NCBI GenBank assembly: GCA_017591395.1
Contig: WEDG01001217.1
Location: 1-64,000 of the forward strand
Length of the DNA: 64,000 bases
Origin: Schistocephalus solidus
Lineage: Eukaryota; Platyhelminthes; Cestoda; Diphyllobothriidea; Diphyllobothriidae
Direction of reading: 5' to 3'
Shown here: piece after piece, positions 59,231 through 64,000 of the stretch
How positions within the stretch are numbered: the stretch's first letter is position 1
How the letters are laid out: each line of letters starts with the position of its first letter
The notes under the pieces: model-generated
What the model was told of the DNA's origin: nothing
Databases searched by the model: none
The model's input: only the letters and a program-made list of their open reading frames with translations
Position numbers and translations under genes: made by a program

Positions 59231-61110
59231 GTTAACCAACAGACCGCGATGACTTACGCAGGCCTTAAAAATCGAAGTTAACAAAAAGCGGAGATTTTGG
59301 AAAAAATCGCTTACGGAAGGAACTCCTACATCTCTTAATGCGTACAAAATGCAGAGAAATCGGGTCAAGGGCCATATTTTTAGAACAAGACAGGCTTTCG
59401 AAATGGACCTGCTGAACCGGGCCACCGTGAACCCGAAACTGTTTTACGGTTACCTCAGGCAGAATACACGGAACAAGGATCTGATACCCCTGCTGAGGAC
59501 CACCAAGGGCATAGACCTTACTGAAGACGGTGCGAAGGCTGATCATCTTTCGGAATTTTTCCAGTCGATTTTCACAATGGAAACGAGATACGATCACCCT
59601 TCCGATGGCTTCGAAGTGAATACAATAGTCGAGACTGTTAATTTCACAGAGATTTCTGTCCTCAAGGAACTTTTGGGGTTAAAGGAATCTAAGTATCCGG
59701 GTCCCGATGATGTACCTGCCAAGCTGTTGAAAGAGCTCGCGAGAGAGTTGGCAAAACCACTATCTACCCTTTTCCAAACATCCTTCCAGACTGGAAGTCT
59801 ACCAGCCGACTGGAAATCCACATTGATTAGGCCGCTTTATATGGGTGGAAGCCGGGTCTCTAAAAAAATATTTAAGCTACAACTTATGCAGTTCTTCGAA
59901 CATAACAATCTGCTATCCGAAGCCCAGAACGGTTTCCGTAGAGGTACATCCTGCGTCACAAATTTGCTCTACTGTTTAGAACGTTGGACTGAAGCGGTCG
60001 ATAGTGGTAATACGGTGCACGCAGTCTATATAGACTTCAAAAAGGCTTTTGATAGCGTGCCGCACCACCGCCTTCTTTAAAAACTCAACCGCATAGGCGT
60101 AAGAGGTAGACTTCTGACATGGATAGAAAAACTTCTTAACTGGCCGCTCACAAACTGTGCATATCAGCGACAAACAGTCGACTTAAGTTGAGGTTGAGAG
60201 TGGTGTTCCCCAAGGCTCTGTTCTTGGCCCTATACTGTTCATTGTCTACATCAACGATTGTGCCAACGCACTGGACTGCGATATTGCCATGTTTGCCGAT
60301 GATCTCAAACTTTGGCGCGTCATTCAAACTGCGGCTGATGAAGAGAACTTGCAGGCAAACTTAAATCGACTCCAGAAATGGTCCAATGACTGGCTCTTGC
60401 CGTTTAATGAGAGCAAGTGCAACATCATACGAGTCGGGAAAAGCAATCCTTCGAACCGTACGGTTTACAGTCTGAATGGCATTCCATTGAAAGAAGTGGA
60501 TGTCCAAAAGGACCTTTGAGTCTGGATCACGCCTTCGCTAAACCCTCCTACATTGGCAAAGGTAGCGAAGTCAGCCATGTCGATTCTGTACCTCGTTAAA
60601 CGAGCTTTTGCAGCCTTCACTACCGACTGCTTCGCTAAAGTCTTTCGGAACATTCGTGCGGCCACAGTTGGAGTCCGCTATCCAAGCTTGGAGACCCTGG
60701 GCGGCGAAGGACATCAACATCCTCGAAAAGGTCCAAAGGTGAGCAACCAAACTTGTCCTTGGACATGGCTCACTGCCTTATGAAACACAACTGTCGAGTC
60801 TCAATCTCTTTCCCTTGCACTATAGACAGCTTCGGGGGGAACTGATACTAACATTCCGCATACTACGCATCCAGGACTGTTGTCTCGTGCCCAGGGGATT
60901 TCTTCGAGTTAGCAAAAACAACGAACTTGAGAGGTCATCCTCTCAAATTACGTGTGACTGGAGCAAGGCTAGACACTCGGAAGTACTTCTTCTCCAAAAA
61001 GAGTAGTCGAAGCTTGGAATAGTCTTCCTCTGGATGTTGTAATGTCGGACTCCTTGGAGGTTTTTAAGCGAAAGTTAGATCGATATAATGGTGCGAGCTA
61101 CAACACTAAC
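59231..61110 (+). pseudogene. CR1-like ORF2 reverse transcriptase, copy 2
   Basis: A continuous frame at 59349-60080 covers LLNRATVNPKLFYGYLRQ, LGLKESKYPGPDDVPAKLLK, LPADWKSTLIRPLY, NGFRRGTSCVTNLLYCLERW and motif A AVYIDFKKAFDSVPHH. Between GGSRVSKKI and LQLMQFFEHN the universal NYRPxSL block is missing, exactly as in copy 1. After stops come motif B GVPQGSVLGPILF near 60203 and FADDLKLW from 60292, then the tail in broken frames to about 61110. It is non-functional; the loss of the fingers motif and of the endonuclease would prevent mobility in its own right. Confidence 0.8.
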
Positions 61111-61684
61111 GGAAAGCTGCAAGTGTGACGTCAGAAAGTAAGGCATTTATGATACTACTAGTTATATTTGAGTAACATTTCCTTGTTTGTTATTTTCGTT
61201 CGAGGGCTTGCATTCTCCCATTATTCCCTTGCTGGGGTCCTCGAGGTCTTCGATGCTTAACTTATTTACACACCTTGGTGACACCGTGAGTATTCGCATC
61301 AGCTGGACCTGGCGACCGTCGTCCATGAGGTGTATGAACGTTATCCCTGGTTCGAACCGCAATGGACCGAGGATGATCTGGGCATCTATTTCAGCCTTTG
61401 AAATACCTCAACGGACGCTGCAATCAGCAATGGAGCATCATGTGACCTCCGAAATGCCCCCAGTTGGACCCCCTCTCAAGGGCGGCAGTTTTTTTCTCCT
61501 AAATATCACCGGGAGTTTTTTTCACTGTCTGCTCTTTTTCAACTTTGTTCCACTATGTTGGCCTCGCCAACATATCGAGATACGATTTTTTTTGATACCA
61601 CAACTCGGATGTACACATAGGGAATTCAAAGGTGACTCACCTACATCTCCCTCAAATATACTGATACTGCACTGATACTGATAC
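61111..61684 (+). other. CR1-like 3' untranslated region, copy 2
   Basis: Collinear with 33205-33775, with the GGTTCGAACC palindrome near 61350 and the terminal ACTGATACTG-CACTGATACTGAT repeat that marks the element's end. Confidence 0.7.
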
Positions 61685-62202
61685 AACGTTTAACTGAGCC
61701 TGAAATTGGATTTATGACCAATGTTTATGTGGACGTTTTTGTGAGTCCCGTGCGTTACCACCAAACGAAAAATTAGAATCTCGGGGCATAAATAAAAACA
61801 AGTATACCACATCAAATGCAAACCCCATGAGACGGATCGAGCATGTAACATAGTAATGGCTGGTAAGGATATCTTATGTATTTAGTTGACGTATGTTTAG
61901 ACGTCGACGTAGAAAGGACTGCTTCTATTCCGATCCAAGGACATGTAGTACGCTATGCGCAGTAAATACCCGCATTGGTGACCGACTGGGATTACCAGCA
62001 TTGCTGAATTTTTGTCGAGAAAGGAAATCATGGGCGCACGGCCATTTTCCAGTTAATAAACTGAACATAAGTGAAGCGATATAAGGAAAATGAGTAGTTT
62101 CCCACTATCCGCGTAAATTGTAACAATACTTCATGCTGAAGTTTATTAGAAGGTTTTGGCAGATTTGAATAATACATTTGAACCGCTTGTGAAAAAGCTA
62201 AC
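61685..62202. other. No recognisable feature
   Basis: No domain, repeat partner or RNA gene seen between the CR1 end and the tRNA-like sequence. Confidence 0.4.
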
Positions 62203-62274
62203 GGCCTCGTAGCTCAGTTGGTTAGAAAGTTGGCTGTACTAAAGCCTTCCCCCCTTGCTGGCGTGGGTTTGTAT
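62203..62274 (+). repeat. tRNA-like relic
   Basis: GGCCTCGTAGCTCAGTTGGTTAGA is a good tRNA 5' half with box A TAGCTCAGTTGG (62210-62221). An anticodon arm GGCT-GTACTAA-AGCC with T at position 33 can be drawn (apparent anticodon ACT). The 3' half is degraded: box B would be GGGTTTGTATG. It is related to the heads of the repeats at 44861 and 54055 (TCGTAGCTCA, CTGT(A/G)CTAAAG). I read it as a tRNA-derived repeat head or pseudogene. Confidence 0.5.
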
Positions 62275-62279
62275 GTATT

Positions 62280-62790
62280 TATTAAATTTATTTTTTTGTA
62301 TTTTACTTGTTTAACTGAACTCTTATGTACGCTTGTTTGAGTGTGTCAAATTAAATACACACAGTGAAATTTGACTCGTGACTGTGCGACTACTGTTTTC
62401 GCTGCTGCGTGTCACCAGCGCTCTCCTAATTGTGCTAATCTGCGTCAATCATTTACAAGCAATCGCAACGATCGATCTTCATTCCCCAATCGCATTTCAC
62501 TGGACTTTATCTCGATTATGCTGCTGTCTCTGCTCATCGTCCTTGGTGCATAGCTTTCTGGCTCTAGTGTAGAGCTCATTTCGATCCTTAACAATACTTG
62601 CTTCATAAGATGGCTACGTTTTCGTGAGTCTCGGCTTCTAACTATCCTCCGTCATTTTTACCGTTCTTTTTTTGTTGATTTTTAGTTTAGACCAAAATTT
62701 CCCCACTTAGCGTTAGTTTTTTTGTTTATATTATTTCTTTGTAGTTTTAATCCTTGTTTATACTACAAAACTGGTGAACCCGTTTTTTAT
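62280..62790 (+). mobile_element. Probable Ty3/gypsy 5' LTR end and primer-binding site
   Basis: A T-rich stretch ends at ACAAAACTGGTGAACCCG, where TGGTGAACCC (62772-62781) looks like the primer-binding site that follows the 5' LTR in many Ty3/gypsy elements (TGGTGACCCC type). A Gag frame starts about 100 bp later, as expected. The LTR start is not resolved and no 3' LTR is in the window. Confidence 0.5.
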
Positions 62791-62869
62791 CTTTACGCAC
62801 CATTCCATGTACTAGGACGGACACCGAGCCTCACACGGACTCTCTTGGTTTTAATACCCTCTCTTTTAA

Positions 62870-63712
62870 GTTGCCTCCATTAACCCCAAGCAACCCCCGC
62901 GTATGGTGCAGGCAGATTGAGGCCGTCTTGCCGTATCACAAGTGAACACTCACGTTATGCATATGTTCTGCAATCACTTCCATTCTATGTGAATGTTGAC
63001 ATTGAAAATCTCCTTGATCCGATTCCAGCTGTCGAACCTTACACCTGGTTGAAGGATGCTGTACTTCTGCATGTGACAAATCGGCCATGCTACGGGCGCT
63101 TTGCACACAGTTCGATCTCGGCGACCAAACGCCCTCGAATCTAATGCAACACGTGTTCTCCACTTGCTGGTAATCATATGGATGGCGCAATTTTTCGAGA
63201 TATCTGGCTTGATAAGCTTCCCCTTCCCATGCAGCAGGTATAAGCTATGCTCGACACGTGCACATTATTAGAGAAACTCGACACTCGCGCAGATCGAATC
63301 ATGTAGTGCTTCCCTAGTGGTGCCGCATGTTTTGGTTTTTAACAGCCATCGTTCTCCACTTCAAGATCGGATTATGTTGGCACTTCTGCTCATGAAGGCA
63401 CTCTAAAGCCAGAAAGTGACACTCCATTTTTGGAGTTGTCATCGAACTGTTGCGCCTCTCGATGGACCGCACCATCATTAGGCCGTTTTCAAGCGCCAAA
63501 TAGGGTGCAAAGCAGTGAATATGAAGACTTAAAGGATACAGTATGCACGCAAGTCAGCATCATGTGTTCTGCCATTAATAATAAACAGTCACCCAGGCGT
63601 CAAACATATCGACGCTGACGTTCCTACTCATGGGGATGGCAGCCACAGACCCCGTACTGGTACCATCGGATATACGGGCGAAAGCACGTAAGTGTATTCC
63701 ACCGTGCACATT
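62870..63712 (+). pseudogene. Ty3/gypsy Gag remnant
   Basis: Structural Gag of an LTR retrotransposon, in pieces. NPRVW-x3-QIEAV lies near 62890, SEHSRYAYVLQSLPF near 62943-62987, DIENLLDPIPAVEPYTWLKD follows, then FRDIWLDKLPLPMQQV near 63195-63240 and LEKLDTRADRIM near 63273-63305. SEYEDLKDTVCTQVS leads to a basic RRQTYRR end near 63618. YWYHRIYGRKA(R)KCIPPC-type residues span two frames at about 63652-63707; a CWYH-like motif replaces the zinc knuckle in several flatworm gypsy elements. Stops near 63142 and 63240 and frame changes make it defective. No protease or polymerase follows; an RTE fragment begins instead. Confidence 0.65.
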
Positions 63713-64000
63713 CCCACAGCCACCGAAACACTGCCCAATACCGCCAACAATGTACCCCGCATCAATGTCAGTGGCGCTCGACTGAAAGGCGTGGACACCT
63801 TCACCCACCTAGGTAGAATCCTTTCGGTAGCACCAAAATGAATGATGAGGTCGCACAGCGGATCATCAAAGCCAGCTCAGCCTTCGGATGCATGCAGTAC
63901 ATTGTCTGGAATCGACACGGTCTCCACCTCAGCACTTAACTCTAGATGAACAAATCTGTCATATTGTTGACTGTGCTGCGTGGAGCGGAGACCATAACAG
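63713..64000 (+). pseudogene. RTE reverse transcriptase C-terminal fragment (partial)
   Basis: After the Gag relic the sequence becomes RTE-type: PNTANNVPRINVSGARLKG then [12 protein letters not shown], followed, with frame changes, by [13 protein letters not shown], IIKASSAFG and [14 protein letters not shown] blocks and a final (G)AETIT-like end at the window edge. These correspond to the segment after the catalytic motif (the NxYLGSxLS and WNRHGL regions). The element continues past 64000. It is broken by at least two frame changes. Confidence 0.75.

Larger units (their letters stand above)
57273..61684 (+). mobile_element. CR1-like non-LTR retrotransposon, copy 2
   Basis: About 4.4 kb, collinear with copy 1 (28606-33775) from the shared 5' block (TCGAGCAACAAGATGACCGA, 57280-57299) to the 3' end in repeated ACTGAT units at about 61655-61684. 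It lacks the endonuclease block present in copy 1 (junction at 59229/59230). Its reverse transcriptase frame is more intact than in copy 1. It lies next to the dispersed repeat at 56628-57243 rather than in RTE, so the two copies are separate insertions. Confidence 0.85.

Noticed and set aside
62203..62274. A functional tRNA gene
   Set aside because: The box A and anticodon arm look good, but box B is degraded and the 3' acceptor half does not pair convincingly.

Overview
The window reads as non-coding, repeat-choked DNA of a flatworm, most likely a diphyllobothriid-type tapeworm. I infer this from the RTE-clade retrotransposon (endonuclease, reverse transcriptase, C-terminal C2H2 fingers) and the CR1-like retrotransposon, both of which resemble families I know from cestode and trematode genomes. 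No prokaryotic gene organisation is present. The only host protein-coding signal I can support is a pair of fibronectin type III (FN3) exons on the minus strand (52470-52177, then 50419-50144). They have matched phase-1 splice sites and look like part of one large gene.

Layout. 1-8.9 kb: AT-rich sequence with one tRNA-like SINE head, a direct repeat (3.15/4.35 kb) and a short inverted repeat (4.55/8.67 kb). 8.86-10.06 kb: an internally deleted hAT transposon. 10.1-12.3 kb: a non-LTR reverse transcriptase relic running into a tandem array of about 360 bp units. 14.6-15.2 kb: a composite short repeat. 20.3-26.3 kb: two roughly 2.2 kb inverted arms around a 1.5 kb spacer that holds two tRNA-headed SINE-like copies. 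25.6-34.9 kb: a decayed RTE element that continues out of the right arm. It is interrupted by a piece of 28S rRNA gene (27.76-28.42 kb) and then by a whole CR1-like element (28.6-33.8 kb), and it ends in zinc fingers. 40.4-42.05 kb: a cluster of tRNA-headed short repeats, two of them in perfect tandem at 365 bp spacing. 42.3-48.7 kb: another pair of inverted arms enclosing further direct repeats. 44.0/53.3 kb: two copies of a 0.8 kb repeat with a tRNA-like end. 57.3-61.7 kb: a second CR1-like copy with a large internal deletion. 62.2-64.0 kb: a Ty3/gypsy LTR-end and Gag relic fused to another RTE reverse transcriptase fragment that leaves the window.

All the transposon ORFs are broken by frameshifts, stops or deletions, so nothing here is likely to be mobile by itself. 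The value of the window lies in its nesting and chimerism: RTE acquired 28S rDNA, then CR1 entered the RTE ORF; both CR1 copies share the same reverse transcriptase deletion and an antisense tRNA-like module in the 5' region; gypsy gag is joined to RTE. Family names rest on remembered motif patterns, not on database searches, and repeat boundaries were placed by eye, usually within 5-20 bp.
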